In this document: piece after piece, positions 19,151-27,840 of the stretch | Position numbering within the stretch: position 1 is the stretch's first letter | Layout of the letters: every line of letters begins with the position of its first letter | Origin: Pseudomonas sp. REP124 | GTDB lineage: Bacteria; Pseudomonadota; Gammaproteobacteria; Pseudomonadales; Pseudomonadaceae | Assembly (NCBI RefSeq): GCF_020164475.1 | Contig: NZ_JAIQWX010000066.1 | Span: forward strand, 1 to 32,284 | Direction of reading: 5' to 3' | DNA: 32,284 nt | Notes under the pieces: generated by a model | The model's input: the letters and a program-made list of their open reading frames with translations, nothing else | The model's database searches: none | Told to the model about the DNA's origin: nothing | Made by a program: the position numbers and the translations under genes

Positions 19151-20257
19151 ATGGGCAAGACACTGCTTAAGGTGATTTCCAGTCTGTTCGTTGTACCGCT
19201 GACCCTGAACGCTTACGCCGCGCAAGAGAACGACGCCAACACCCTCAGGTTGTACAACTGGGCGGATTACATCGGCGAAAAGACCCTCGCCAATTTTGAA
19301 AAAGAGACGGGCATCAAAGTCATTTATGACACCTTCGATGCCTACGAAACGGTCCAGGCCAAACTGCTCACCGGCCACTCCGGCTACGACCTGATCGTCC
19401 TGAACGCCTCGCTTGCGCCGCCGCTGATCAAGGCCAAGGTGTTCCAGCCGCTGGACAAGAAGCTGCTGCCGAGCTGGAGCAACCTCGACCCGAAAGTCAT
19501 CAACGACCTGCAGGGCTTCGACCCGGGCACCACCTATTCAGCGCCCTACACCTGGGGCAGCAACGGCGTGACCTACAACGTCGACAAGATCAAGGAGCGT
19601 ATGCCCGACGCGCCGATCGGCTCGCTGGCGATGATCTTCGATCCGAAGATCGTCTCGCGCTTCGCCGACTGCGGCGTGACCCTGCTGGATGCGCCGACCG
19701 AAGTGATTCCGCTGGCCCTGAAATACCTGGGCCGAGACCCGCGCAGCGCCAAGCCGGAAGACCTCAAGGCCGCCCAGGACGTGCTGCTGTCGGTGCGCCC
19801 GTACATCCGCAAATTCGACTCGGTCAACTACCTGACCAGCCTGCCCAATGGCGATGTCTGCATGGCCATGACCTGGTCCGGCGACTACGCCACCGCGATG
19901 GCCCGCGCCGAGGAAGCGAAGAAGCAGATCAACCTGGCCTACTTCATTCCCAAGGAAGGCTCGCTGATCTGGTTCGACAACATGTACATCCCGACCGACG
20001 CGCCGCACGTGGCCAACGCCCACAAGTTTCTCGAGTACCTGATGCAGCCGCAGGTAATGGCCGATGTCAGCGATTACATCAACTACGCCAACAGCAACGC
20101 GGCCGCAACGCCACTGCTTAACGCCAGCGTGCGTGATAACCCGGCGATTTATCCCGATGAAGAAGTTCGTCAGCGACTGTTCCCGCAAAAGACCCAGGAC
20201 GCCAAAGACATGCGCGCCATCACGCGGGTCTGGAGCACGGTGAAGAGCGGGATCTGA
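19151..20257 (+). CDS. PotF/SpuD-like polyamine-type periplasmic binding protein
   Basis: A 368-aa periplasmic solute-binding protein. Signal peptide about 1-24 (cleavage after NAYA), then the family start LRLYNWADYIGEKTLANFEK. GYDLIVLNASL, YTWGSNGVTYNVDKIKERMP and GDVCMAMTWSGDYATAM match the PotD/PotF group. AAGGTG precedes the ATG at 19151. No permease or ATPase genes accompany it here, so it may serve a transporter encoded elsewhere. It is followed after 30 bp by a class III aminotransferase, which suggests uptake and transamination of a polyamine or related amine. Ligand specificity cannot be read from sequence. Confidence 0.9.
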   Translation: MGKTLLKVISSLFVVPLTLNAYAAQENDANTLRLYNWADYIGEKTLANFEKETGIKVIYDTFDAYETVQAKLLTGHSGYDLIVLNASLAPPLIKAKVFQPLDKKLLPSWSNLDPKVINDLQGFDPGTTYSAPYTWGSNGVTYNVDKIKERMPDAPIGSLAMIFDPKIVSRFADCGVTLLDAPTEVIPLALKYLGRDPRSAKPEDLKAAQDVLLSVRPYIRKFDSVNYLTSLPNGDVCMAMTWSGDYATAMARAEEAKKQINLAYFIPKEGSLIWFDNMYIPTDAPHVANAHKFLEYLMQPQVMADVSDYINYANSNAAATPLLNASVRDNPAIYPDEEVRQRLFPQKTQDAKDMRAITRVWSTVKSGI

Positions 20258-20287
20258 TCGTCAATTTGTTCAGTTTGAGGTTTTTGT

Positions 20288-21721
20288 ATGGCTACTCCAA
20301 TCAAGGCTACCCCCGTCAGTAAAGTGTTCTCCAAGGCTGAAGCAGCCGCCCTGGTCAAGGCCGACAAGGCCCACCACATGCACGGCTACCACATGTTCGA
20401 CGAGCACGCCGAACAGGGTTCGCTGAACATCGTTGCCGGCGACGGCGCGTACATTACCGACACCGAGGGCAACCGCTTCCTCGATGCCGTGGGCGGCATG
20501 TGGTGCACCAACATCGGCCTGGGTCGCGAAGAGATGGCCGAAGCCATCGCCGATCAGGTGCGGCAGCTGGCCTATTCGAACCCGTTTTCCGACATGTCGA
20601 ACAACGTGGCGATCCAGCTCTGCGAAAAACTCGCCAGCCTGGCTCCCGGCGATCTCGACCATGTGTTCCTGACCACCGGTGGCTCTACCGCGGTCGACAC
20701 CGCCTACCGCCTGATCCAGTACTACCAGAACTGCCGCGGCAAGACCGAGAAGAAGCACATCATCGCGCGCTTCAACGCCTATCACGGCTCCACCACTCTG
20801 ACCATGTCGATCGGCAACAAGGCCGCCGACCGGGTGCCGGAATTCGATTACGTCAACCCGCTGATCCACCACGTCTCCAACCCCAACCCGTACCGGGCGC
20901 CGGAGGGCATGGACGAGGCGCAGTTCCTCGAGTTTCTGGTCAAGGAATTCGAAGACAAGATTTTGTCGATTGGCGCAGACAAGGTCGCCGGCTTCTTCGC
21001 TGAGCCGGTGATGGGCTCGGGCGGGGTGATCATTCCGCCCAAGGGCTACCTCAAGCGCATGTGGGAAGTCTGCCAGCGCTACGACATCCTGTTCGTCGCC
21101 GACGAAGTGGTGACCTCGTTCGGGCGCCTGGGCAAGTTCTTCGCCTCCAAGGACGTGTTCGACGTGCAGCCGGACATCATCACCACCGCCAAGGGCCTGA
21201 CCTCGGCCTATCTGCCGCTGGGCGCGTGCATCTTTTCCGACCGCATCTGGAAGGTCATCGCCGAGCCGGGCACCGGGCGCTGCTTCACCCACGGCTTCAC
21301 CTACAGCGGCCATCCGGTGTGCTGCACCGCGGCGCTGAAGAACATCGAGATCATCGAGCGGGAAAACCTGCTGGCCCATGTCGACGATGTCGGCGGCTAT
21401 CTGGAACAGCGTCTGGGGACTTTGCGCGACCTGCCGTTGGTGGGCGACGTGCGCTGCCTGAAACTGATGGCCTGCGTGGAGTTCGTGGCCGACAAGCGCA
21501 CCAAGGCGCTGTTCGACGACTCGATCAACATCGGCGAGAAAATCCACTCCCGCGCCCAGGCTCGGGGCTTGCTGGTACGGCCGATCATGCACCTGAACGT
21601 GATGTCGCCGCCGCTGATCCTGACGTATGTACAGGTGGACGAGATCGTCGAGATCCTGCGTGAGTGCATCCTGGAAGTGGCGGCCGAGCTTCAGGCGAGC
21701 GGCCAGTACGCCGGCCAATGA
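20288..21721 (+). CDS. Class III PLP-dependent aminotransferase
   Basis: A 477-aa cytoplasmic omega-aminotransferase. Landmarks: GGMWCTNIGLGREEM (N-terminal substrate region), FLTTGGSTAVDTAYRLIQYY (phosphate cup), NAYHGSTTLTMS, the Asp of VADEVVTSFGRLG (pyridine-nitrogen contact), and Schiff-base lysine K302 in TTAKGLTSAYLPLGA. Length and motifs fit the group that includes SpuC and beta-alanine/GABA:pyruvate aminotransferases, but the sequence differs from SpuC at the N-terminus and I do not assign a substrate. TTGAGG lies 7 nt before the ATG. It probably shares a transcript with the binding protein upstream. Confidence 0.9.
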   Translation: MATPIKATPVSKVFSKAEAAALVKADKAHHMHGYHMFDEHAEQGSLNIVAGDGAYITDTEGNRFLDAVGGMWCTNIGLGREEMAEAIADQVRQLAYSNPFSDMSNNVAIQLCEKLASLAPGDLDHVFLTTGGSTAVDTAYRLIQYYQNCRGKTEKKHIIARFNAYHGSTTLTMSIGNKAADRVPEFDYVNPLIHHVSNPNPYRAPEGMDEAQFLEFLVKEFEDKILSIGADKVAGFFAEPVMGSGGVIIPPKGYLKRMWEVCQRYDILFVADEVVTSFGRLGKFFASKDVFDVQPDIITTAKGLTSAYLPLGACIFSDRIWKVIAEPGTGRCFTHGFTYSGHPVCCTAALKNIEIIERENLLAHVDDVGGYLEQRLGTLRDLPLVGDVRCLKLMACVEFVADKRTKALFDDSINIGEKIHSRAQARGLLVRPIMHLNVMSPPLILTYVQVDEIVEILRECILEVAAELQASGQYAGQ

Positions 21722-21774
21722 CTTCATCGGTCAGGCTGTTACCAAGGGCTCGTTCTCCCGCTATGCTGCGGGGC

Positions 21775-22626
21775 ATGAATAAACCCGACGACGATACGCT
21801 GATCGCGATGCCCTTCGGGGCATTGCACAAATGGCATGGGGGAATGCGCGAGGCATTCGCCCATATCGACGAGCCCGACGCCCTGCAATACCTCGCGTCG
21901 GCGCTGGCCCAGCTGGTGTCCATCGAATCGATGATGATCAGCCTGGAACGCAAGGACCGCCCGCCGCAGTTGCTGCATCAGCGCGGAGTCGCCCAGGAGT
22001 ATCAGGTGTCGATTCTGGAACGCTATTTTTCCGGCGGCTATCTGCTCGACCCGTTCTGCCTGGCGGTGGAGCAGGGCCTGGCGCAAGGCTTCTACCACCT
22101 GGAGGAAATCGCTCCGGACAACTTCTTCGACAGTGATTACTACAAGACCTACTACCTCAACGCGGGCTGTTCGGAAGACAGCTACTACATCGTCGACACC
22201 GGCAATGACACCAAGATCTCCGTCAGCCTGTACCAGGGTTTCGGCGGTGAATGCCTGCGGGTCGAACACCTGAACCTGCTGCGGGCCGTGGAACCGCTGG
22301 TGCGCGAATTCGTCAGCGAATTCAGCCACCGCGGCATGCTGCGCAACAGCGCGATCCAGTGCGACAGCGAACAGAACCTGCGCGACGACCTCAAGCATCG
22401 GGTGCAATCGGCGTTCGAACAGTTCGGCGCCGATTTGCTCACCGAACGCGAGCGCGAAGTGGCGCACATGGTGCTGCGTGGCCACTCGGTCAAATCCACC
22501 GCCAGCCAGATGAACATCTCCCCTGAGACGGTGCGCATGCATCGCAAGAATCTGTATCTGAAGCTGGAAGTGGGGTCGCAGTCGGAGTTGTTTGCGTTGT
22601 TTATTGAGTGGTTGCGAAAGCACTGA
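21775..22626 (+). CDS. LuxR-type transcriptional regulator
   Basis: A 283-aa regulator with a C-terminal GerE/LuxR helix-turn-helix (about 218-275: LTEREREVAHMVLRGHSVKS, then ISPETVRMHRKNLYLKLEV). The N-terminal 200 residues match no domain I recognise; they include conserved-looking aromatic stretches (YYKTYYLNAG, EDSYYIVDTG) and could bind a small ligand. They lack receiver-domain residues, so this is not a phosphorylated response regulator. The ATG at 21775 is preceded by a weak GCGGGG; the ATG at 21763 is an alternative. It lies 53 bp after the aminotransferase and is likely the regulator of that cluster. Confidence 0.83.
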   Translation: MNKPDDDTLIAMPFGALHKWHGGMREAFAHIDEPDALQYLASALAQLVSIESMMISLERKDRPPQLLHQRGVAQEYQVSILERYFSGGYLLDPFCLAVEQGLAQGFYHLEEIAPDNFFDSDYYKTYYLNAGCSEDSYYIVDTGNDTKISVSLYQGFGGECLRVEHLNLLRAVEPLVREFVSEFSHRGMLRNSAIQCDSEQNLRDDLKHRVQSAFEQFGADLLTEREREVAHMVLRGHSVKSTASQMNISPETVRMHRKNLYLKLEVGSQSELFALFIEWLRKH

Positions 22627-22637
22627 CCCCGTTCCCT

Positions 22638-22729
22638 TGTAGGAGCGAGGCTTGCCCGCGAAGGCGCCAGCACATCCGACACTGATGGCGCCTGACACAC
22701 CGCCTTCGCGGGCAAGCCTCGCTCCTACA
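22638..22729. repeat. REPIN, GTAGGAGCGAGGC class
   Basis: Arms 22638-22662 and 22705-22729. The loop pairs partly (GGCGCCAG / TGGCGCC). It begins 11 bp after the LuxR-type regulator stop. Confidence 0.9.
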
Positions 22730-22742
22730 GGAATTGGCGGTG

Positions 22743-22855
22743 AATCTGCGGCCAACCAGAAACCCATGTGGGAGCGGGCTTGCTCGCGAAGAGGCCGTGT
22801 CAGTCAACATTTGCATTGCCTGACACACCGCCTTCGCGAGCAAGCCCGCTCCCAC
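22743..22855. repeat. REPIN in the left copy of a 113-bp direct repeat
   Basis: REP arms 22767-22790 and 22833-22855. The 113 bp from 22743 recur at 23628-23740 in the same orientation without gaps, with six mismatches. Confidence 0.9.
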
Positions 22856-22901
22856 GGTAGTCATCAGTCGGGCACAAAATCTGTGATCAACCAAAAATCA
22901 C

Positions 22902-22925
22902 TGTGGGAGCGAGCCTGCTCGCGAT
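22902..22925 (+). repeat. Single REP sequence
   Basis: One arm (TGTGGGAGCGAGCCTGC and on) without an inverted partner, directly downstream of the antitoxin gene. Confidence 0.8.
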
Positions 22926-22941
22926 AAGAAATTGGCTTCAC

Positions 22942-23250
22942 TCAAGAATTCGAGTGATTGATGACATGCCCCGGCTGCGCATACAGATCGATCCCCAGCG
23001 CATGAATCACTTTCAAAACCGTCTGAAACCGCGGCTTCGCCCCTGGCGCGAAGGCCTTGTACAGACTCTCGCGACCCATCCCGGAATCCTTGGCAACCTG
23101 CGTCATACCCCGAGCCTTCACTACATGCCCGACGGCCCGAAGAAATTCCTCATTGTCCCCATCTGCCAGCACCTGGGACAGGTATTCACTGATGGCCTCA
23201 TCACTGTCGAGCAGAGCCGCCATGTCGAAAGTCGTCAAAGTCTGGCTCAT
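22942..23250 (-). CDS. Orphan HigA-like addiction-module antidote protein
   Basis: A 102-aa protein of the HigA-like antidote family. The N-terminal part (FDMAALLDSDEAISEYLSQV) is typical of this family, and an Xre-type helix-turn-helix follows at about 38-90 (FLRAVGHVVKARGMTQVAKD, GMGRESLYKAFA, TVLKVIHALGIDLY). GGAGG lies 7 nt before the ATG. In this family a RelE/ParE-type toxin gene of about 100 codons normally lies just upstream; here the upstream 500 bp contain only an inverted repeat and REPINs. It is therefore an antitoxin without its toxin, either a remnant or a protein reused as a regulator or as protection against other modules. It lies between 113-bp direct repeats. Confidence 0.85.
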   Translation of the reverse strand: MSQTLTTFDMAALLDSDEAISEYLSQVLADGDNEEFLRAVGHVVKARGMTQVAKDSGMGRESLYKAFAPGAKPRFQTVLKVIHALGIDLYAQPGHVINHSNS

Positions 23251-23294
23251 GGTTAAACCTCCTTTTCCAATGGCCTCAGTTCATTGCTCGACTG

Positions 23295-23310
23295 TATCCA
23301 AATGGATACG
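23295..23310. promoter_or_regulatory. Inverted repeat upstream of the antitoxin gene
   Basis: GTATCC-AAAT-GGATAC is a perfect 6-bp inverted repeat, 45 bp upstream of the antitoxin ATG. Antitoxins of this class usually bind palindromes at their own promoter, so this is a candidate autoregulatory operator. Confidence 0.45.
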
Positions 23311-23389
23311 GATAAACAGTCAGACATTTCTTCGATGACGGATGGTTTTTTCTGCGGAGGGTGTGGGTGAATGGCAGTGGGGACACTTT

Positions 23390-23472
23390 TGTGGAAGCGA
23401 GCCTGCTCGCGATGGCGGCGGCACATCCAACATTTTCGCTGAAAGAAATGGGCGGGCAAGCCCGCTCCCACA
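23390..23472. repeat. REPIN with mismatched arm classes
   Basis: The left arm (23390-23415) is GTGGAAGCGAGCCTGC type; the right arm (23450-23472) is the inverted GTGGGAGCGGGCTTGC type. The two arms pair imperfectly. Confidence 0.75.
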
Positions 23473-23515
23473 GATTCAGCGGGTGTACGCAGGTTCGGCA
23501 ACCAACCAAAGTCCC

Positions 23516-23605
23516 TGTGGGAGCGGGCTTGCCCGCGATGGCTGCCTCACATTCACCAGCTCCATTGAATGTGAAGACCCCATCGCGAGCAGGCTCGCTC
23601 CCACA
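23516..23605. repeat. REPIN
   Basis: Arms 23516-23541 and 23581-23605. The loop contains the pair CACATTCA / TGAATGTG. Confidence 0.85.
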
Positions 23606-23627
23606 GTTGTCCATCGGTCGGGCACAA

Positions 23628-23740
23628 AATCTGCAGCCAACCAGAAACCCATGTGGGAGCGGGCTTGCTCGCGAAGGGGCCGTATCAGTCAACTTTTACA
23701 TCGCCTGACACACCGCCTTCGCGAGCAAGCCCGCTCCCAC
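23628..23740. repeat. REPIN in the right copy of a 113-bp direct repeat
   Basis: REP arms 23652-23675 and 23718-23740. The 113 bp match 22743-22855 at 107 positions without gaps. It begins just downstream of the paaZ 3' end. Confidence 0.9.
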
Positions 23741-23769
23741 TCTTGATCGAGGTGATCACAAGGCTGTGA

Positions 23770-25824
23770 TCAATCCTCGCGCTTTACCACCAACGTCAAA
23801 ATGTCATAGCTGGCCACCAACTCACCCAGCTGGTTGGTGACTTCCACATCCCACGCCACCACCCCTTGCGGAATGCCTTGCGGGCTCTTTTTGCCCTGGT
23901 CGATTTTGCGTTTGCAGGTCAGGCGGGCCTGGATGGTGTCGCCGATGCCGACCGGGTTGATGAAGCGCAGGGTGTCGAGGCCATAGTTGGCCAGGACCGG
24001 TCCAGGCGCTGGCGAAACGAAAAGCCCGGCTGCGGCCGACAGGACGAAGTAGCCGTGGGCGATGCGCTTGCCGAATTGCGATTCCTTGGCCGCGATGTCG
24101 TCGAAGTGCATGTAGAAGTGGTCGCCCGACAGGCAGCCGAAGTTCACCAGGTCCGCTTCGGTGACGGTGCGGCGGTGGGTCAGCAGCGACTCGCCGATCT
24201 GCAGGTCCTGGAAGTAGCGACGGAACGGGTGCACTTCGGTTTCGATGACCTTGGCGCCACGCACGTATTCGCCGGTGACCGCTGCCAGCATGGTTGGCGA
24301 ACCCTGTACCGCGGCGCGTTGCAGGTAGTGTTTCACCGCGCGCAGACCGCCCAGCTCCTCACCACCGCCGGCACGACCCGGACCGCCGTGCTTGAGTTGC
24401 GGCAGCGGCGAACCGTGGCCGGTGGATTCGCCGGCGCAGTTGCGATCCAGCACCAGCAGACGGCCGTGCAGGGCAGCGGCGACTGGAATGGCTTTGGCTG
24501 CAATCGCTGGATCCTTGGTCACCAGGCTCGCCACCAGGCTGCCTTTGCCGCGCGCGGCCAGTGCCAGGGCTTCATCCAGATCGTCGTAGGCCATCAGGGT
24601 GCTGACCGGACCGAACGCCTCGATGTCATGTGCGCCACCTTCGGCGTGCGGATCGCGGGCCTGCAACAGGGTCGGGGCGAAGAACGCGCCCTTGTCGACG
24701 TTCTCGCCGCGTGGTTCGAAACCGTCACGGGCGCCGAATAGCATGTCGCTGCTCTGCAACAGCGCTTCCAGGCGCTCGGACACGTCTTTCTGCTGATCGT
24801 GAGAAGCCAGCGCACCCATGCGCACGCCTTCCACCGAAGGGTCGCCGACCACCACCTTGGCCAGGCGATCACGCAGGCGCGTGGCGACGGCGTCGATGTG
24901 CTTGGCCGGGACGATGGCGCGGCGGATGGCGGTGCATTTCTGCCCGGCCTTGGTGGTCATTTCCTTGGCCACCTCCTTAATGAACAGCTCGAATTCTTCG
25001 TCGTCCGGGGTGACGTCCGGGGCGAGGATCGCGCAGTTCAGCGAGTCGGCTTCGGCGGTGAACGGCACCGAATTGCGAATCAGGTTCGGGTTGACGCGCA
25101 GCTTGGCGGCGGTGTCGGCGGAACCGGTGAAAGTCACCACGTCCTGGCCTTGCAGGCGGTCGAGCAAGTCGCCGGTGCCACCGATGATCAGTTGCAGGCT
25201 ACCCGCCGGCAACAGGCCGGATTCGTCCATCAGACGCACCACGGCTTCAGTCAGATAGCTGGTGGCGCTGGCGGGTTTGACGATGCACGGCATGCCGGCG
25301 AGGAAGCTCGGCGCGAACTTTTCCAGCATGCCCCAGATCGGGAAGTTGAAGGCGTTGATGTGCACCGCCACGCCACCGCGCGGCACCAGGATGTGGGTAC
25401 CGGCGAAGGTGCCCATTTTGCTCAGTTGCATCGCCGGGCCTTCGTGGACCACGTTGCCCGATGGCAGCTCGCGCGAGCCCAGACCCGCGTAGGTGAACAG
25501 GGTGCTGTTGCCGCCTTCGATGTCGATCCAGCTGTCGGCACGGGTCGCGCCGCTGTGGTGGGAGATCGCGTAGAGCTGTTCCTTGCGTTCGGCCAGGTAC
25601 AGGGCCAGGGCCTTGAGACGTTGGGCACGTTGCTGGAAGTCCAGCGCCATCAGGCCGCTGACGCCTTGGCGACGGCCGTGTTCGATGGCTTCGGCGAAGT
25701 CCGGACGCTCTTCGTGGGTGCGGGCGATTTCATGGCCGTCGATGGCGCTGCGCAGGATTTGCGCGCCTTGTTGGCCGATCCAGCGACCGGCGATGAAGCT
25801 TTGCAGTGTAGGAGAAGAGGACAT
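23770..25824 (-). CDS. paaZ: Oxepin-CoA hydrolase / semialdehyde dehydrogenase PaaZ
   Basis: A 684-aa bifunctional enzyme of the aerobic phenylacetate pathway. The N-terminal NADP-dependent aldehyde dehydrogenase (about 1-520) has general base E258 (FTAEADS) and nucleophile C297 (GQKCTAIRR). The C-terminal MaoC-like hydratase (about 535-684) has D568 and H573 (GDHFYMHFD) for ring hydrolysis of oxepin-CoA, and GKRIAHGYFVLS. Positions correspond to E. coli PaaZ (E256, C295, D561, H566). It opens the ring and oxidises the resulting aldehyde to 3-oxo-5,6-dehydrosuberyl-CoA. The ATG at 25824 follows CCCGGAG. It is the last gene of the paa block, 64 bp after the symporter gene. Confidence 0.95.
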   Translation of the reverse strand: MSSSPTLQSFIAGRWIGQQGAQILRSAIDGHEIARTHEERPDFAEAIEHGRRQGVSGLMALDFQQRAQRLKALALYLAERKEQLYAISHHSGATRADSWIDIEGGNSTLFTYAGLGSRELPSGNVVHEGPAMQLSKMGTFAGTHILVPRGGVAVHINAFNFPIWGMLEKFAPSFLAGMPCIVKPASATSYLTEAVVRLMDESGLLPAGSLQLIIGGTGDLLDRLQGQDVVTFTGSADTAAKLRVNPNLIRNSVPFTAEADSLNCAILAPDVTPDDEEFELFIKEVAKEMTTKAGQKCTAIRRAIVPAKHIDAVATRLRDRLAKVVVGDPSVEGVRMGALASHDQQKDVSERLEALLQSSDMLFGARDGFEPRGENVDKGAFFAPTLLQARDPHAEGGAHDIEAFGPVSTLMAYDDLDEALALAARGKGSLVASLVTKDPAIAAKAIPVAAALHGRLLVLDRNCAGESTGHGSPLPQLKHGGPGRAGGGEELGGLRAVKHYLQRAAVQGSPTMLAAVTGEYVRGAKVIETEVHPFRRYFQDLQIGESLLTHRRTVTEADLVNFGCLSGDHFYMHFDDIAAKESQFGKRIAHGYFVLSAAAGLFVSPAPGPVLANYGLDTLRFINPVGIGDTIQARLTCKRKIDQGKKSPQGIPQGVVAWDVEVTNQLGELVASYDILTLVVKRED

Positions 25825-25888
25825 CAGGATTGCTCCGGGTATGGTCAGTGTCTGGCGCGGGTTTTAGCCGCGCCTGTCAAATGGATGA

Positions 25889-27535
25889 TCAGTGCTGGCT
25901 GGCGCCCGAAGCGCCGATGCCGGTCATGGAACGAATGAACTGCGCCAGGTAACGGCCGCGCTCGAGGGCGGCCCGTGGCGAACGGTCGGTGACCGAGAAC
26001 AGCCAGGCGCTGGAGAAGGCCAGGCTCATGGAAAACAGCGCCGGGTTGGAATACGGGAACAGCGCCTTGTCGTGGTGCATGACGTTGACCCACACCGCCG
26101 GGCTCAGCACCAGCAGCACAATCGCCGAAACCAGGCCAGCCAGGCTGCCCAGCACCGCGCCACGGGTGGTCAGGCCTTTCCAGTACATCGAAAGGAACAG
26201 CACCGGGAAATTCACCGAGGCGGCAATCGCCAGCACCAGACCGGACAGGAAGGCAATGTTCTGCGATTCGAACAGCAGGCCGAGGATGATCGCCAGCACG
26301 CCGATGCACAGGGTGGCGATACGCGACACGCGCATTTCCTGTTGCTCGCTCGCCTGGCCCTTGCGGATCACGCAGGCATACAGGTCGTGGGACACCGCCG
26401 AGGCGCCGGACAGCGCAAGGCCCGCCACCACCGCCAGGATGGTGGCGAAGGCCACCGCCGAAATGAAGCCGAGGAACAGGTTGCCGCCCACTGCCTGGGC
26501 CAGATGCACGGCGACCATGTTGCCGCCGCCGATGATCGCGCCGCTGGCGTCGCGGTAGGACGGATCGGTGCCGACCATGACGATGGCGCCGAAGCCGACG
26601 ACGATCAGCAGCAGGTAGAAATAGCCGATGAAACCGGTGGCGTAGAACACGCTTTTACGCGCTTCCTTGGCGTCGCTGACGGTGAAGAAACGCATGAGGA
26701 TATGCGGCAGGCCGGCGGTGCCGAACATCATGCCCAGGCCGAGGGAAATCGCGTCGATCGGATTGGACAACAGGCCGCCCGGCGCCATGATCGCCGCGCC
26801 CTTGGCGTGCACTTCGGTGGCGCCGGCGAACATCGCTTCGGTGCTGAAACCGAAATGCTTGAGCACCATGAACGCCATGAAGCTGGTGCCGAACAGCAGC
26901 ATCACCGCCTTGATGATCTGCACCCAGGTGGTGGCGAGCATGCCGCCGAAAGTCACGTAGAACACCATCAATACGCCGACCAGCATCACCGCGTAGAGGT
27001 AGTCGATGCCGAACAGCAATTCAATCAGCTTGCCGGCGCCGACCATCTGCGCCACCAGGTACATCAGCGCCACGGTGAGGGTGCCGAAGGCCGAGGTCAG
27101 GCGCACCGGGGTCTGTTCCAGGCGATAGGAGACCACGTCGGCAAAGGTGTATTTGCCCAGGTTGCGCAGGCGTTCGGCGATCAGGAACAGGATGATCGGC
27201 CAGCCGGCCAGGACGCCCAGGGCGTAGAGCAGACCGTCGTAGCCGTTGAGGAACATCATCGCGGAGATGCCGAGGAATGACGCGGCGGAGATCATGTCGC
27301 CGGCAATCGCCAGGCCGTTCTGGAAGCCGGTCATGCCGCCGCCGGCGGTGTAGAAGTCGCTGGCCGAGCGGGTGCGCAAGGCGGCCCAGCGGGTGACGCC
27401 GAGGGTGAACAGCACGAACACCAGGAACATGCCGATGGCGTTCCAGTTCAACGGGCGTGCGGCGCCTTCGGCGGCAACCGCGAGGTCAGTGACCACGGCC
27501 AGAGGCAGCAGGAACAGTGCAAGAAGGCGGCTCAT
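25889..27535 (-). CDS. Sodium:solute symporter, probable phenylacetate permease
   Basis: A 548-aa inner-membrane SSF-family transporter related to acetate permease ActP, with a cleavable leader (1-22) and about 13 helices. Family segments: SDFYTAGGGMTGFQNGLAIA, GDMISAASFLGISAMMF, GTAGLPHILMRFFTV and SGASAVSHDLYA. The ATG at 27535 overlaps the stop of the DUF485 gene (ATGA), the usual ActP/YjcH arrangement. The open frame extends 420 nt upstream through the DUF485 gene and is not coding there. Position between paaABCDE and paaZ indicates phenylacetate as substrate (the PaaL role in pseudomonads); sequence alone would also allow acetate. Confidence 0.9.
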   Translation of the reverse strand: MSRLLALFLLPLAVVTDLAVAAEGAARPLNWNAIGMFLVFVLFTLGVTRWAALRTRSASDFYTAGGGMTGFQNGLAIAGDMISAASFLGISAMMFLNGYDGLLYALGVLAGWPIILFLIAERLRNLGKYTFADVVSYRLEQTPVRLTSAFGTLTVALMYLVAQMVGAGKLIELLFGIDYLYAVMLVGVLMVFYVTFGGMLATTWVQIIKAVMLLFGTSFMAFMVLKHFGFSTEAMFAGATEVHAKGAAIMAPGGLLSNPIDAISLGLGMMFGTAGLPHILMRFFTVSDAKEARKSVFYATGFIGYFYLLLIVVGFGAIVMVGTDPSYRDASGAIIGGGNMVAVHLAQAVGGNLFLGFISAVAFATILAVVAGLALSGASAVSHDLYACVIRKGQASEQQEMRVSRIATLCIGVLAIILGLLFESQNIAFLSGLVLAIAASVNFPVLFLSMYWKGLTTRGAVLGSLAGLVSAIVLLVLSPAVWVNVMHHDKALFPYSNPALFSMSLAFSSAWLFSVTDRSPRAALERGRYLAQFIRSMTGIGASGASQH

Positions 27536-27840
27536 CGGGCGCACTCCTGCTTGAGTTTGTCGTTGAGCGGGTCGATCACGTTGTTGGCGCGATAGACGTA
27601 GAAACCGGTCAATGCGAAAGCCAATACCACCATCACCACACCCACCAACATGCCCACGGTGGTTACGCCACCGCTCAGGGACTGGCCGAGGGTGGCCGGA
27701 GAGAACGCCACCAACAGGACAAAACCGAAATAAATCACCAGCATGATCAGCGACAGCGACCAGTAGAGCTTCTGCTTGCGGCGCACCAGTTGGATGAAAT
27801 CGGGGTGCTGGTGGATGAGTTCTATGTCTTGTGGGGTCAT
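27532..27840 (-). CDS. DUF485 membrane protein (YjcH-like)
   Basis: A 102-aa protein with two hydrophobic helices (about 30-52 and 60-85) and the DUF485 start IHQHPDFIQLVRRKQKLYWS. Members are nearly always encoded directly before an ActP-type symporter and overlap it, as here; an accessory role in transport is assumed for the family. Only a weak GAGAA precedes the ATG. A REPIN region separates it from paaE upstream, so this and the following genes may have a separate promoter or be expressed by read-through. Confidence 0.88.
   Translation of the reverse strand: MTPQDIELIHQHPDFIQLVRRKQKLYWSLSLIMLVIYFGFVLLVAFSPATLGQSLSGGVTTVGMLVGVVMVVLAFALTGFYVYRANNVIDPLNDKLKQECAR

Larger units (their letters stand above)
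23251..23769. other. Gene-free stretch with an operator-like repeat and REPINs
   Basis: No gene is supported here. It holds the inverted repeat at 23295-23310 and three inverted REP pairs at 23390-23472, 23516-23605 and 23652-23740. Open frames across it encode translated REP sequence (SRASPLPHG-type peptides). I found no toxin-like coding remnant. Confidence 0.6.

Noticed and set aside
23276..23692. Open frames with SRASPLPHG-type repeats that might look like a toxin or repeat protein upstream of the antitoxin
   Set aside because: The peptide is translated REP sequence and recurs wherever REPINs occur in this window (for example near 7371-7545 and 22601-22894).
22638..23740. A series of regularly spaced palindromes that could be mistaken for a CRISPR array
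   Set aside because: The units are REP pairs in inverted orientation with variable spacing and related loops. There are no uniform unique spacers and no cas genes.
25892..27280. A 462-codon open frame opposite the symporter
   Set aside because: Gln/His/Asp-rich translation complementary to membrane-helix codons; no start signal.
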